Notes: generated from the sequence alone by a model not told the origin. Shown: positions 16,760 through 25,894, numbered from the stretch's first letter. The stretch is DNA of 41,907 nucleotides from an uncultured Pseudobutyrivibrio sp. (GCA_946548305.1 CAMNPQ010000002.1:1-41907), one strand, 5' to 3'. Made by a program: numbers and translations.

Positions 16760-18417
16760 AAAAGATTTCATTACAACAGGTACTAAGAATGGCTGTTATT
16801 ATCGTATCTACGATAATAATAGCTTTTCTTGCCATTTTAAGTGGTTATTCCTTTGTTCAATATCAGAATTCTATAAAGGCGAAAATAAACTCATATTTGT
16901 ATGAAAGCTGTGACAGTATATCAACATCCTTGAGCAATATTAATTCTGAGATGTATGATATATACTCCTATGATGAGAATTTTAAAATCCTACAGTCTTC
17001 AACAGGTCTTGACAGTATGACTGCCATTTATAATTTGACTGACAGGCTTATGACTCTACAAAAAATGAAAAAAAAGACTGTTGGCTATATAGTTTTTTAT
17101 GATAATTTTGAAAGTAAAAGATACTATTTTGACCAAAAGGATTTTGATGTAGACGAAATAGAAAAAATAAAGGAGATAGCCTATGCTGTGGCAAATGGCA
17201 CTACTCCAATGCACGACTGGTATTTCAAGCATGTTGGAAATCACAATTACGCCATGTGTCTGTATCATTATGGAAATATAGCACTTTGCGAATTCTACCT
17301 TGTATCGGAGATAGAAGATTATCTGTTAGAGCAGGTGAACATAAAGGATTCTTTAACATTTTTGATTAATGGGGAGAAAATCCTGGGGGATGAGGATGTA
17401 GTTAAGGCATTTTCTGGCATTAGCACAGCTAACACGGACATATTTGGTGGTTATAGTATCTATAAAAAGCGTATAGATGGCAGTGATTTAACTTTAGTAG
17501 TAGCTGTCCCGATAAATTTTTTGACACTGATTAATCTCCAACAGATTATTCTAGTGTTAGCTACAATAGCCACACTTCTCGTTACATTATTCTTCTATAG
17601 CCATATGAAAAAACAGTTGCTTAATCCTCTAAATCAGCTTATTGAAGATATGAATAGAATCGGTAATGGGCAGCTGGACACAAAAATATTATCGAAATCA
17701 AGATTTTCAGAGATACAGACGGTGATTGATACCACAGACCACATGATTGATGAAATAGAAAAGCAAAAAATGGTGGCATATGAGAAGGAGCTTGATTCCC
17801 AAAGGGCTAAAATGCAATATTTATCACTGCAATTAAAGCCCCATTTTTACCTAAATGGATTAAAGACCTTGAATGTTATGGCAATGAATAATGACATGAA
17901 AAAAATCCAGGATGTTATTATACATTTGTCACGGCATTTGAGATATTTGCTTAATGTGGAAAAGGAACTGGTGCCACTTCAGTCTGAAATCGATTATGTA
18001 AACAATTATGTGTTGTTACAGCAGGAGATGATAGACCGACCTATAAAAATAGAGTGGCAGGTAAATGTAAATAGAAAAGACTGGCAGATACCAAATCTGT
18101 GTATGCAGACTTTTGTTGAAAACAGTTTTAAATATGTGAAACTGGGAAATACCAATTCCGAAGTCATTGTATATATTTCAGTAAACGAATTGGAAAGTGA
18201 AAATGGTCCTATTTTGGATTTATACATTAGAGACAATGGGGAGGGATATCCAGAAGACACATTGGAAACTATTAATTGCGAGCCAACAGAAGGAAGCAGC
18301 CATGTGGGAATCAACAATCTGCTTAGGAGATGTCGTCTCATATATTCTAATGATTTTGAGTGGATTTTTGAAAATGACAACGGTGCCGTCAGCAATTTAT
18401 TTTTGCCATTTAAGTAG
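16756..18417 (+). CDS. YesM-like sensor histidine kinase
   Basis: A 553-aa membrane kinase. One transmembrane helix near residues 12-35 and a second at about 255-280 flank an extracytoplasmic sensor domain of some 220 residues. A HAMP-like linker (LNPLNQLIEDMNRIGNGQLDT), a His_kinase (PF06580) domain with the phosphoacceptor in QLKPHFYLNGL (H363) and a GHKL ATPase (LCMQTFVENSFKYV; IRDNGEGYP) follow. The canonical QINPHFLYN motif is slightly diverged. YesM/YesN pairs typically sense plant oligosaccharides outside the cell and control adjacent importers. The ATG overlaps the GH2 stop codon; the response regulator follows after 17 bp. Confidence 0.92.
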   Translation: MKKISLQQVLRMAVIIVSTIIIAFLAILSGYSFVQYQNSIKAKINSYLYESCDSISTSLSNINSEMYDIYSYDENFKILQSSTGLDSMTAIYNLTDRLMTLQKMKKKTVGYIVFYDNFESKRYYFDQKDFDVDEIEKIKEIAYAVANGTTPMHDWYFKHVGNHNYAMCLYHYGNIALCEFYLVSEIEDYLLEQVNIKDSLTFLINGEKILGDEDVVKAFSGISTANTDIFGGYSIYKKRIDGSDLTLVVAVPINFLTLINLQQIILVLATIATLLVTLFFYSHMKKQLLNPLNQLIEDMNRIGNGQLDTKILSKSRFSEIQTVIDTTDHMIDEIEKQKMVAYEKELDSQRAKMQYLSLQLKPHFYLNGLKTLNVMAMNNDMKKIQDVIIHLSRHLRYLLNVEKELVPLQSEIDYVNNYVLLQQEMIDRPIKIEWQVNVNRKDWQIPNLCMQTFVENSFKYVKLGNTNSEVIVYISVNELESENGPILDLYIRDNGEGYPEDTLETINCEPTEGSSHVGINNLLRRCRLIYSNDFEWIFENDNGAVSNLFLPFK

Positions 18418-18434
18418 TAGATAAGGAAATGGGT

Positions 18435-19691
18435 ATGAATATTCTTATTGTAGATGACCAGAAAGCTGTTGCAGACAGCTTTGCAAATGGAATCGATTAT
18501 AAAAGCATAGGCGTTGATGAAGTCTACGTAGCATACAGTGCTATGGAAGCCAGATTGGTGATGCTTAATTTTGATGTGGATATTCTCCTTACTGATATTG
18601 AAATGCCAGAGGAGGATGGTATATCCCTATTTCGGTGGATGAAGGAAAAATTTCCAGATATTGTAGGAATATTTCTTACCAGCCATGCTGATTTTTCCTA
18701 TGCCAGGGAGGCAATTCAGATGGGAGGCTTTGACTACATATTACAGCCGGCAAGATACGAGGATGTGAAGGTCGTAATAGAAAAAGCTGTGATTGAGTCA
18801 AATAAAAAGGAGAGGATATACAGACTCGAAAAAGCCACTGAAATAATAGAAGAACAGAGGGATTCTTTGATGGAGCTTTTTATTTTAAAAGCATCCATGG
18901 GCGAAACAAATGAGGCAGAGGACATTTATGAAAAAATGAAAAAGACTTTTTTCACCAGCCTCAAGCAGCCGGTCTTTCATCCAGTATATATAAATATCCT
19001 TAGATTTGAGTCAAAACAAAATAAATGGGATGAGAATTTGCTAAAGCTTGTTTTTCGAAATGTCCTGGAAGAGATTTTTGAGGAATATGGTCTGGCTATT
19101 ATGCTTTCCAAACATGATGAGCAAAATTATCTTGCCATAGGTGTTTCCGAAGTATCTAAAATCCCTGTGGATGCATGGTGCTCTGGAATAGAAAAGTTCT
19201 GTAATTTCATCAATGAAAGGATGGATTTTAAAATAGCGTTATATCCTAAAAAGCATGAGCTGGTGGATTATAGCGATGAAAGCTTCAAAGAACTGAGAAG
19301 AAGAAAGGAAGCAAATACAAATCCAGCGCAGGGTGTTCATTGGGAAATTGCCCCTGAAGATTATGGCATTGTGGATAATGTGGAACGTATTCGAAAGGCA
19401 GAAGACTACATCAGAGCCAATATCACCAATGGCATTACCAGAACGGAAGTGGCGGAATATGTCCACTTAAATGAAGATTATTTTACTAGAGAATTCAAAA
19501 AATATACAGGCTATACCTACAAAGACTATGAGGTTATGATTAGAATGGAAACTGCCAAAACCACATTGGTAAAAACAAAACTTCCAGTGAGTGTGGTGGC
19601 ATCTAAGGCGGGCTATGACAATTTTTCCCATTTTTCTAAAGCTTTTAAAAAGTACACAGGAATGACACCACAGGAATTTAGAAAATCTTAA
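18435..19691 (+). CDS. YesN-like response regulator (receiver + AraC HTH)
   Basis: A 418-aa regulator. The receiver domain (1-120) has the acidic pair in LIVDDQK and phosphoacceptor D54 in LLTDIEMPEEDG. The middle is an uncharacterised linker domain, and the last 100 residues contain two AraC-type helix-turn-helix motifs (TRTEVAEYVHLNEDYFTREF; SVVASKAGYDNFSHFSKAF; ending GMTPQEFRKS). The ATG at 18435 is preferred to 18429 because AAGGA lies 7 nt upstream of it but only 1 nt from the other. It probably activates the downstream permease operon and perhaps GH2; TCGGAAAA occurs upstream of both (14106 and 19731). Confidence 0.93.
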   Translation: MNILIVDDQKAVADSFANGIDYKSIGVDEVYVAYSAMEARLVMLNFDVDILLTDIEMPEEDGISLFRWMKEKFPDIVGIFLTSHADFSYAREAIQMGGFDYILQPARYEDVKVVIEKAVIESNKKERIYRLEKATEIIEEQRDSLMELFILKASMGETNEAEDIYEKMKKTFFTSLKQPVFHPVYINILRFESKQNKWDENLLKLVFRNVLEEIFEEYGLAIMLSKHDEQNYLAIGVSEVSKIPVDAWCSGIEKFCNFINERMDFKIALYPKKHELVDYSDESFKELRRRKEANTNPAQGVHWEIAPEDYGIVDNVERIRKAEDYIRANITNGITRTEVAEYVHLNEDYFTREFKKYTGYTYKDYEVMIRMETAKTTLVKTKLPVSVVASKAGYDNFSHFSKAFKKYTGMTPQEFRKS

Positions 19692-19711
19692 GCTTTTGAT
19701 TTTCAACAAAA

Positions 19712-19738
19712 AAGTCGTAAAAATACCAAGTCGGAAAA
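19712..19738 (+). promoter_or_regulatory. Direct repeats upstream of the sugar permease operon
   Basis: AAGTCGTAAAA (19712-19722) and AAGTCGGAAAA (19728-19738) differ at one position and are 16 bp apart. They lie 20 bp after the response regulator stop. They could bind the AraC-type YesN protein, but no promoter with suitable spacing is evident. Confidence 0.35.
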
Positions 19739-19755
19739 TGACAAATCTAAATCAG

Positions 19756-19784
19756 AAAAGAGGCAGAGGCATCTGCCTCTTTTT
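19756..19784 (+). terminator. Intrinsic terminator between regulator and permease genes
   Basis: AAAAGAGGCAGA (19756-19767) and TCTGCCTCTTTT (19772-19783) form a perfect 12-bp stem with a GGCA loop and a T-run. It ends the GH2-kinase-regulator operon, or attenuates transcription into the importer genes. A TATAAT at 19791-19796 follows, with no good -35 because that position falls in the hairpin. Confidence 0.85.
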
Positions 19785-19845
19785 CGTTATTATAATTCCA
19801 CAAGGAGCGAGAAACTCATTTAAAAGCTCTGCTGGGAGGTTATAT

Positions 19846-20763
19846 ATGAAAGTGGAAATGAAAAAAATCAAAAGATATTTGCCACTATACCTTATGTTTG
19901 TACCAGGTGGTTTGTACTTGCTCATTAACAATTACATTCCTATGGCAGGTATTGTGGTAGCGTTCAAGCAGTACAATGTGAGGGACGGACTTTGGGGAAG
20001 TGCATGGTCAGGTCTGAAAAACTTCAAGTTTTTATTTGCAACACCTGATGCATTCATCATCACAAGAAACACCATATTGTACAATGTGATATTTATTATT
20101 CTAAATACTCTTCTTGGAATCATATTTGCAATTTTTATCTGCGATGCAATAAATAAAAAGCTTCAAAAAACTTATCAGAGTGCAATATTGTTTCCATATC
20201 TGATGAGTGCCGTAATTTTAGGATATATCGTATTTGCGTTTTGCAGTCAGTCAAATGGTATATTAAACAAATCCATTTTACCGGCCATAGGGGTGGATCC
20301 GGTTAACTGGTATTCAGACCCGAAGGTGTGGCCATTTATACTGATTTTTACTAATACCTGGAAAGGTGTGGGGTATGGCTGCTTGATTTATATTTCAGCC
20401 ATCAATGGTATAGACCCTTCCTTGTATGAGGCGGCATCCTTAGACGGAGCAACCAAATGGCAACAGATAAAAGCCATTACCCTTCCATCATTGATACCAA
20501 CCATTATCACTCTTACCCTTATGAGTATTGGAAGAATTTTCTATTCTGATTTTGGATTGTTCTATCAGGTACCTAGAAATTCAGGTGCTATATATGCCAC
20601 AACCAATGTTATTGATACCTACGTGTACAGAGGATTGATGGAACAGTCAAATATCGGAATGTCAGCAGCAGCGGGTTTCTACCAGTCAATCATTGGCTTT
20701 ATATTAGTCATTGTTGCAAACTGGGTTGTAAGAAAAATCAGTGAAGAAAATGCTTTGTTCTAG
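19846..20763 (+). CDS. Sugar ABC transporter permease, LplB/UgpA type
   Basis: A 305-aa inner-membrane permease with six predicted transmembrane helices and the binding-protein-dependent transport EAA loop (LYEAASLDGATKWQQIKAITLP), which docks the ATPase. It belongs to the CUT1 oligosaccharide importer class. The opening LPLYLMFVPGGLYLLINNYIPM is typical of LplB proteins. GGGAGGT lies 7 nt before the ATG at 19846; the longer frame upstream runs through the terminator and is not real. No ATPase gene is in this operon; such systems in Firmicutes usually share a MsmK-type ATPase encoded elsewhere. Confidence 0.93.
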   Translation: MKVEMKKIKRYLPLYLMFVPGGLYLLINNYIPMAGIVVAFKQYNVRDGLWGSAWSGLKNFKFLFATPDAFIITRNTILYNVIFIILNTLLGIIFAIFICDAINKKLQKTYQSAILFPYLMSAVILGYIVFAFCSQSNGILNKSILPAIGVDPVNWYSDPKVWPFILIFTNTWKGVGYGCLIYISAINGIDPSLYEAASLDGATKWQQIKAITLPSLIPTIITLTLMSIGRIFYSDFGLFYQVPRNSGAIYATTNVIDTYVYRGLMEQSNIGMSAAAGFYQSIIGFILVIVANWVVRKISEENALF

Positions 20764-20777
20764 GGGGAAATATAAAA

Positions 20778-21665
20778 ATGAGAGAAAAACCTTTTTCAAA
20801 ATATCAGGTGCTGTCAAATGCAGTAATGATAATATGGACCTTACTTATAGTGCTACCATTTATACTGCTTTTGATGTCATCCATAACAGATGAAAATACA
20901 CTTGTTGCAAATGGATATTCCTTCTTCCCTAAGAAGTTTTCACTGGCAGCATACACATACATTATTCAGTCTGGACAAAAAATTCTAAAGGCCTACGGTG
21001 TAAGTATTGTAGTTACGGCACTAGGCACAATTATAAATGTATTTTTATCAGCAATGATGGCATACACTTTATCAGTGAAAAAGCTACCAGGCAGAAAGGC
21101 ATTAAACTTTTATGTGTTTTTTACAATGCTGTTCAATGGAGGAATAGTTCCTTCATATCTGCTTTGGTCTTCACTGGGTGTAAAGGATACGATTTGGGCT
21201 CAGCTTTTACCAAATTTCCTTGTAAGCGCATGGAATGTAATGATGATTAGAACATATTTTACTACAAGCATTCCAGAATCCTTGTATGAGGCTGCTGAAA
21301 TTGACGGAGCTACCCAGTTTGAGATATTTAGAAAAATAGTACTTCCACTGGGAAAACCAATACTTGTAACAATGGGAACCTTTGCAGGACTTACCTATTG
21401 GAATGACTGGACAAACGGACTGTACTATATCACCAGAAACAAGGATATGTATAATGTGCAAAACCTACTTAATCAGATGGTTAGCAATATTCAATATTTG
21501 GCATCCAGCACAAATTCCAATGTAACAAGTGCGGCTGCAACAATACCATCTACAGCTATTCAGATGGCGATTGCATTTGTGGCAATACTGCCAATAATGC
21601 TGATATTCCCATTCTTCCAGAAATATTATTCCAAGGGATTAACCCTGGGAGGTGTTAAGGGATAG
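20778..21665 (+). CDS. Sugar ABC transporter permease, YtcP/UgpE type
   Basis: A 295-aa second permease subunit with six transmembrane helices and an EAA loop (LYEAAEIDGATQFEIFRKIVLPLGKP). It ends with the typical FPFFQKYYSKGLTLGGVKG tail of YtcP-like carbohydrate permeases. It starts 14 bp after the LplB-type gene with GGGGGAAA as Shine-Dalgarno, and forms the heterodimeric channel with it. Confidence 0.94.
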   Translation: MREKPFSKYQVLSNAVMIIWTLLIVLPFILLLMSSITDENTLVANGYSFFPKKFSLAAYTYIIQSGQKILKAYGVSIVVTALGTIINVFLSAMMAYTLSVKKLPGRKALNFYVFFTMLFNGGIVPSYLLWSSLGVKDTIWAQLLPNFLVSAWNVMMIRTYFTTSIPESLYEAAEIDGATQFEIFRKIVLPLGKPILVTMGTFAGLTYWNDWTNGLYYITRNKDMYNVQNLLNQMVSNIQYLASSTNSNVTSAAATIPSTAIQMAIAFVAILPIMLIFPFFQKYYSKGLTLGGVKG

Positions 21666-21666
21666 G

Positions 21667-21769
21667 ATATGAATGCGAGCAGATACCCGAAGGGTATCTC
21701 GCAGCGTTCTAGTAGGCGAAGCCTACATATAATATGAATGCGAGCAGCGTTCTAGTGGGCGAAGCCTAC
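21667..21769 (+). repeat. Tandem hairpin repeats between permease and binding-protein genes
   Basis: Two copies of a 38-nt unit (ATATGAATGCGAGCAG joined to CGTTCTAGT[A/G]GGCGAAGCCTAC) lie at 21667-21726 and 21732-21769. The first is interrupted by a 22-nt insert at 21683-21704. Three hairpins result, all with GAA triloops: GATACCC/GGGTATC, GTAGGC/GCCTAC and GTGGGC/GCCTAC. Such intergenic stems in ABC operons often protect or limit mRNA so that the binding protein is made in excess over the permeases; that role here is inferred. Confidence 0.7.
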
Positions 21770-21801
21770 TTAAGATATAATTTAAAAATAGGAGGAGAAA
21801 A

Positions 21802-23415
21802 ATGAAAAAGAAGATAATTAGTGCAATTTTGTGTGCATCCATGGCTGCTGGTATGTTGGCAGGATGCGGAAGCGACAAAGGTTCAAGCAGTGGGGCATCC
21901 ACTACAGGAGCTGTCAGTGCAGATGGGGTTACAACTACATCTTATGGGGAGTACACATCAGACAATCCTTATCACTTAGTATTTGAATATATTGAATTCT
22001 ATGATCAGGATGATGCTGCCACAACAGCTGTGCAGGATGCAATGAATGATTATCTAAGAGAGAATTATCAGATGGAGGTGGAATTCCTTCCAGTATCATT
22101 TGCAGATTATCAGACTACCACACAGCTTATGCTTTCAGGTGGTGATGAGTTAGATGTAATTCCAATCATGTATAACTATGCTCCAAGCTGGGTAAATATG
22201 GGTGGAATATACGATATGACAGATTTGCTTCAAACAGAGGATGGACAGAAAATTGTTGAGGCTCTTGGAAGTGAGGAGACAGCAAAGGTTGGTAGTGTAA
22301 ACGGTGTATTGTTTGGTTTCCCAGCTAACAAGGAATCTGTTGAGCTTGGTGGTCTTTGCATGAGAGCAGACATCTGCGATGAGCTGGGACTTACAGAAAA
22401 ATACAACCTTGATGCAGAAAATTCTGACACATACACAGGCACTTCTATCAGATGGGAAGAGGCAGAGGAAATCTTTGCAGCTGTAAAGGAAGCTCATCCA
22501 GAAATGTATCCACTGTATTTGTACAACTCATCTCAGCAGAATAGATTTGTTGAATTTGATACTTTGGTAGACAGCTTTGGTGTAATTGATTTAGGTGAAG
22601 ATAGAGAAAATACTACTGTTGTAAATATGTTTGAAACAGAGCAGTATAAAAACTATGTTACAATGGTGGCAGATTGGTATGACAAGGGATATATTTATCC
22701 AGATGCAGCTACCGATACTCAGGGTACAGCTACCATGATGAAGGCTGGCAACACCTTCTCTTATGCAACTGCTATCAAGCCAGGATTTTTATCAGAAGCA
22801 AATTCTGCAAACGGCTGCAAGTGCTATTGCCTGTACATTAACCCATCAGACCAGGGATATCTTTCAACAACAAATATTTCATTTATTGATACTGGTATTG
22901 CAAACAATTCAAAGGATCCTGAGATGGCATTTAAATTCATCTCAGCATTATATTCAGACCCTACTGTATACAATATGTGGCAGTACGGTATTGAAGGTAC
23001 AAACTATCAGGTTCTTGAGGATGGCACAGCCTTTTTTGTAGATGGTGAAGATGGAAGCAATTACAAATATCACCAGAACACAGGCTGGGAGCTTGGAAAT
23101 CAGTTCCAGTCTTATGTATGGAATGATGGCACAAAGTCAGCTGATTATTGGGATTTATTAAAGGCTCATAACGATTGGGCTTATTATCCAACAACCTACG
23201 GTTTCATGTGGGATAGTTCAGATTATTCAACAGAGGTTACCGCCCTTACAAATGCTTATGAAACCTACAGGGCAACACTTGAAACTGGCTCAGCTGGTTC
23301 AAAGGGAGTACAGGAAACTTTAGATGCTTTAAATGAGGCACTTTATGCAGCTGGTCTTGAAGATGTAATGAAAGCAAAACAGGCTCAGCTTGACGAGTGG
23401 CTTGCTACAAAATAG
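21802..23415 (+). CDS. Extracellular oligosaccharide-binding lipoprotein (LipO-like)
   Basis: A 537-aa lipoprotein with signal MKKKIISAILCASMAAGM and lipobox LAGC (C22), followed by a Ser/Gly linker. The mature protein is a family 1 extracellular solute-binding protein of the LipO/YtcQ class paired with LplB and YtcP permeases; typical features are the EVEFLPVSFADYQTT-like stretch, LMLSGGDELDVIP and many Trp/Tyr residues for sugar stacking. AGGAGG precedes the ATG. The sugar is not determinable from sequence; the GH43 and GH2 enzymes in the locus point to hemicellulose or pectin side chains. Confidence 0.93.
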   Translation: MKKKIISAILCASMAAGMLAGCGSDKGSSSGASTTGAVSADGVTTTSYGEYTSDNPYHLVFEYIEFYDQDDAATTAVQDAMNDYLRENYQMEVEFLPVSFADYQTTTQLMLSGGDELDVIPIMYNYAPSWVNMGGIYDMTDLLQTEDGQKIVEALGSEETAKVGSVNGVLFGFPANKESVELGGLCMRADICDELGLTEKYNLDAENSDTYTGTSIRWEEAEEIFAAVKEAHPEMYPLYLYNSSQQNRFVEFDTLVDSFGVIDLGEDRENTTVVNMFETEQYKNYVTMVADWYDKGYIYPDAATDTQGTATMMKAGNTFSYATAIKPGFLSEANSANGCKCYCLYINPSDQGYLSTTNISFIDTGIANNSKDPEMAFKFISALYSDPTVYNMWQYGIEGTNYQVLEDGTAFFVDGEDGSNYKYHQNTGWELGNQFQSYVWNDGTKSADYWDLLKAHNDWAYYPTTYGFMWDSSDYSTEVTALTNAYETYRATLETGSAGSKGVQETLDALNEALYAAGLEDVMKAKQAQLDEWLATK

Positions 23416-23428
23416 GAGGAATAAAATA

Positions 23429-24916
23429 ATGGAGCAGGTTTTCAATCCGTATTTACCACTAACAGAATATGTGCCGGACGGAGAGCCCCACGTATTTGAC
23501 GGACGAATTTATATATACGGAAGTCACGATAAATCTAAGGGCAAGGCATATTGTGAGGAAGATTATGTTACATGGTCAGCCCCTGTAGACAATCCAAAGA
23601 ATTGGAGATATGAAGGGGTAATTTACAGAAAGAATCAGGATCCATCAAATTCAGATGGTGCCATGCAACTGTGGGCACCAGATGTTACAAAAGGACCAGA
23701 TGGAAGATATTATCTATATTATTGTTTTTCATTCTATCCAGAAATAGGCGTGGCTGTCAGTGACAGCCCTGCCGGTCCATTTGAGTACTATGGACATGTC
23801 AAATATCCTGATAATTTATATGGTGGAAAAACACTTAACGATCACATGCCATTTGACCCTGCAGTGCTTACAGATGATGATGGAAGGGTATATTTATATT
23901 GGGGATTTGCTCCAGCTTGCGAAAAGGAGATGGAATTACCAAAGCTTTCTGATGATGAGATAGCAAAGCTGCCACCTGCAATTCAAAAGACTATTAATGT
24001 CTTAAAGAATGTAAAGTTTGAAATAAATTCTCAGGTGGCAGAACTAGACTCTGATATGATAACCATGAAGGAAGAACCACGTCCTTTGATTCCAAGTGGA
24101 AAGACCTCTGATGGTACAGGCTTTGAAGGTCACGCATTTTTTGAGGCTTCATCTATTCGCAAGATAAATGGAAAATACTATTTTGTCTATAGCAGTCATA
24201 AAAGCCATGAGCTGTGTTATGCTATTTCAGACAAGCCAGACAGAGATTTTAAATATGGTGGAATCATTATATCAAATGGAAATATCGGCTTAGATGGAAA
24301 TGATAAACCTACCTATACATTGAGTAATAATCATGGTGGAATAGCAAAACTTTCTGATGGATATTACATTTTTTATCACCGTTGTACAGATGGAAATGAG
24401 TTTTCAAGACAGGGCTGTGCTGATAAAATCCAGATTGAACCAGATGGCAGTATCAAGCAGGTATCCATGACAAGCTGTGGTCTAAACGGTGGTGCTTTAG
24501 CAGGTAGCGGTATTTATCCAGCTGGAATTGCTTGTCATATTACTTCAGCCACAACTATGGCACATATCGATTTTAATGATCCAATTATGGCAAAGCAGAC
24601 AAGAATGACACAAGAGCAGAATGTCACCTTTATTACTTCCGTAGAGGATGGAACAGTTCTTGGTTACAAATACTTTGACTTTGACAACAAGGCTTTGGAG
24701 CTTTTGGTAGAAGTCAGAGGAGAGTTTGGTGGTGTCATAGAAGCTACTGGTGACTTAGATGGAAAAGAGCTTTTTGGTAAAACATCAATTAACGTAAATA
24801 CGAATTCATGGCACTTAATTCGTATTCCTGTAGAAATTATAGGCAAAGAAAAAGCCCTTTATCTTAGCTTTACTGGAAACGGTAGCTTAGATGTAAAGAG
24901 CTTAGGATTTATGTAA
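23429..24916 (+). CDS. GH43 family arabinofuranosidase/xylosidase
   Basis: A 495-aa cytoplasmic enzyme. The five-bladed propeller has the three GH43 carboxylates: catalytic base D17 in YVPDGEPHVFDG, the pKa modulator D143 in MPFDPAVL and the acid E239 in HAFFEASSIRK. A C-terminal beta-sandwich (about 370-495, ending LSFTGNGSLDVKSLGFM) resembles a CBM6-like module. GH43 enzymes remove alpha-L-arabinofuranosyl, beta-xylosyl or related units; which one is unclear. The ATG at 23429 follows AGGAGG by 8 nt, and lies 13 bp after the binding protein stop, so it is the last gene of the import operon. Confidence 0.92.
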   Translation: MEQVFNPYLPLTEYVPDGEPHVFDGRIYIYGSHDKSKGKAYCEEDYVTWSAPVDNPKNWRYEGVIYRKNQDPSNSDGAMQLWAPDVTKGPDGRYYLYYCFSFYPEIGVAVSDSPAGPFEYYGHVKYPDNLYGGKTLNDHMPFDPAVLTDDDGRVYLYWGFAPACEKEMELPKLSDDEIAKLPPAIQKTINVLKNVKFEINSQVAELDSDMITMKEEPRPLIPSGKTSDGTGFEGHAFFEASSIRKINGKYYFVYSSHKSHELCYAISDKPDRDFKYGGIIISNGNIGLDGNDKPTYTLSNNHGGIAKLSDGYYIFYHRCTDGNEFSRQGCADKIQIEPDGSIKQVSMTSCGLNGGALAGSGIYPAGIACHITSATTMAHIDFNDPIMAKQTRMTQEQNVTFITSVEDGTVLGYKYFDFDNKALELLVEVRGEFGGVIEATGDLDGKELFGKTSINVNTNSWHLIRIPVEIIGKEKALYLSFTGNGSLDVKSLGFM

Positions 24917-24967
24917 TATTAGGATTTAGAGAAGCGGTTCTGAAAAAAATGAGAAATTAGATTAAAA

Positions 24968-25007
24968 AAAGGCGGTTTATTTGGTTGAATAAATCGCCTT
25001 TATTTTT
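24968..25007 (+). terminator. Intrinsic terminator of the importer-GH43 operon
   Basis: AAAGGCGGTTTATT (24968-24981) pairs with AATAAATCGCCTTT (24988-25001) with one G-U pair, followed by ATTTTT. The promoter of the next gene overlaps its 3' half. Confidence 0.85.
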
Positions 25008-25014
25008 GTATAAT
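24985..25014 (+). promoter_or_regulatory. Promoter of the beta-phosphoglucomutase gene
   Basis: TTGAAT (24985-24990) and TATAAT (25009-25014) with an 18-bp spacer. The -35 box is inside the terminator hairpin of the preceding operon, giving a compact terminator-promoter junction. Confidence 0.5.
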
Positions 25015-25062
25015 TTAGTAAATCTTGTTTGTGAAATTTTTCAATCGAAAGGAAAAGGATTT

Positions 25063-25695
25063 ATGAAAGCAGTAATATTTGATTTAGATGGAGTCATTTG
25101 TTTTACAGACAAATATCATTACATAGCATGGAAAAAACTTGCAGATAAAAATGGAATATATTTTGATGAGGAAATCAATAATAGATTAAGGGGCGTTTCT
25201 AGAATGGATAGTCTGGAAATCATTTTAGAGAGAGCTGACAAGCAGTACACAGATGCTGAGAAAGAGGCAATGGCAGCAGAAAAAAATGCCACTTATGTAG
25301 AGCTTCTAAAGGAAATGAGTCCTTCTGATTTATCCCCTGAGGTCAAAAGCACTTTAGAGGAGCTTAGAAATCGTGGCTACAAGCTTGCTATTGGTTCTTC
25401 TAGCAAAAACACAAAAATGATTTTAGGTCAGATTGGTCTAGGTGATTTCTTTGATGCCATTTCTGATGGAACAAATATCACCAAATCAAAGCCAGACCCA
25501 GAGGTATTTTTGAAGGCTGCTGAATTTATTAGCGAATCACCAGCTGATTGCCTTGTTGTGGAGGATGCTAAAGCAGGCATTCAGGCTGCGTTTGATGGCG
25601 GCTTTAAGAGCGCAGGTCTTGGAGAAGCCACCGAACATCCAAACGTAACCTACAAGATGAACAGCTTCAAAGATTTATTAGACATATGTAAATAA
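25063..25695 (+). CDS. pgmB: Beta-phosphoglucomutase (HAD superfamily)
   Basis: A 210-aa HAD phosphatase-fold enzyme converting beta-glucose-1-phosphate to glucose-6-phosphate. Compared with the well-studied Lactococcus lactis enzyme it keeps the FDLDGV motif (nucleophile D7, acid/base D9), the YHYIAW histidine (H19), the substrate-binding GVSRMDSLE (R47), the TxxKSKPDPEVF lysine and VVEDAKAGI. Beta-glucose-1-phosphate comes from inverting maltose, trehalose or kojibiose-type phosphorylases, or related phosphorolysis; no phosphorylase gene is in this window. The ATG at 25063 follows AAAGGA and matches the family start. Confidence 0.9.
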   Translation: MKAVIFDLDGVICFTDKYHYIAWKKLADKNGIYFDEEINNRLRGVSRMDSLEIILERADKQYTDAEKEAMAAEKNATYVELLKEMSPSDLSPEVKSTLEELRNRGYKLAIGSSSKNTKMILGQIGLGDFFDAISDGTNITKSKPDPEVFLKAAEFISESPADCLVVEDAKAGIQAAFDGGFKSAGLGEATEHPNVTYKMNSFKDLLDICK

Positions 25696-25700
25696 AAAAT

Positions 25701-25894
25701 CAAAAATATACAAAAATCCCTTGTTACATTAACAAGCATATATATTCTACGCTCAGCATACGGGATACTCGCCCATGCAAATTGCTAACGCAATGGGCTC
25801 GTCATGTTCTCGATTTTCTTCGAAAATCAAGAATTGTTTCCCTAAAGAATATATATAGCTTGCTAATTACAAGGGATTTTGTTGTATATTTGCA
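25701..25894. repeat. Large imperfect palindrome between convergent genes
   Basis: Left arm 25709-25748 (TACAAAAATCCCTTGT...ATATATATTCT) and right arm 25846-25886 (AGAATATATATAG...ACAAGGGATTTTGTTGTA) are inverted copies with a few mismatches; AAATATACAA extends both outward. The 97-nt interior holds further stems: ATTGC/GCAAT and GATTTTC-TTC-GAAAATC. It lies between convergent genes and may act as a bidirectional terminator. The first 40 nt of the left arm resemble the sequence just after the last gene of the window (41853-41890), so this is probably a dispersed extragenic repeat family. Confidence 0.6.

Noticed and set aside
21667-21769. CRISPR array
   Set aside because: Only two units, no spacer regularity and no cas genes; the units are hairpins.
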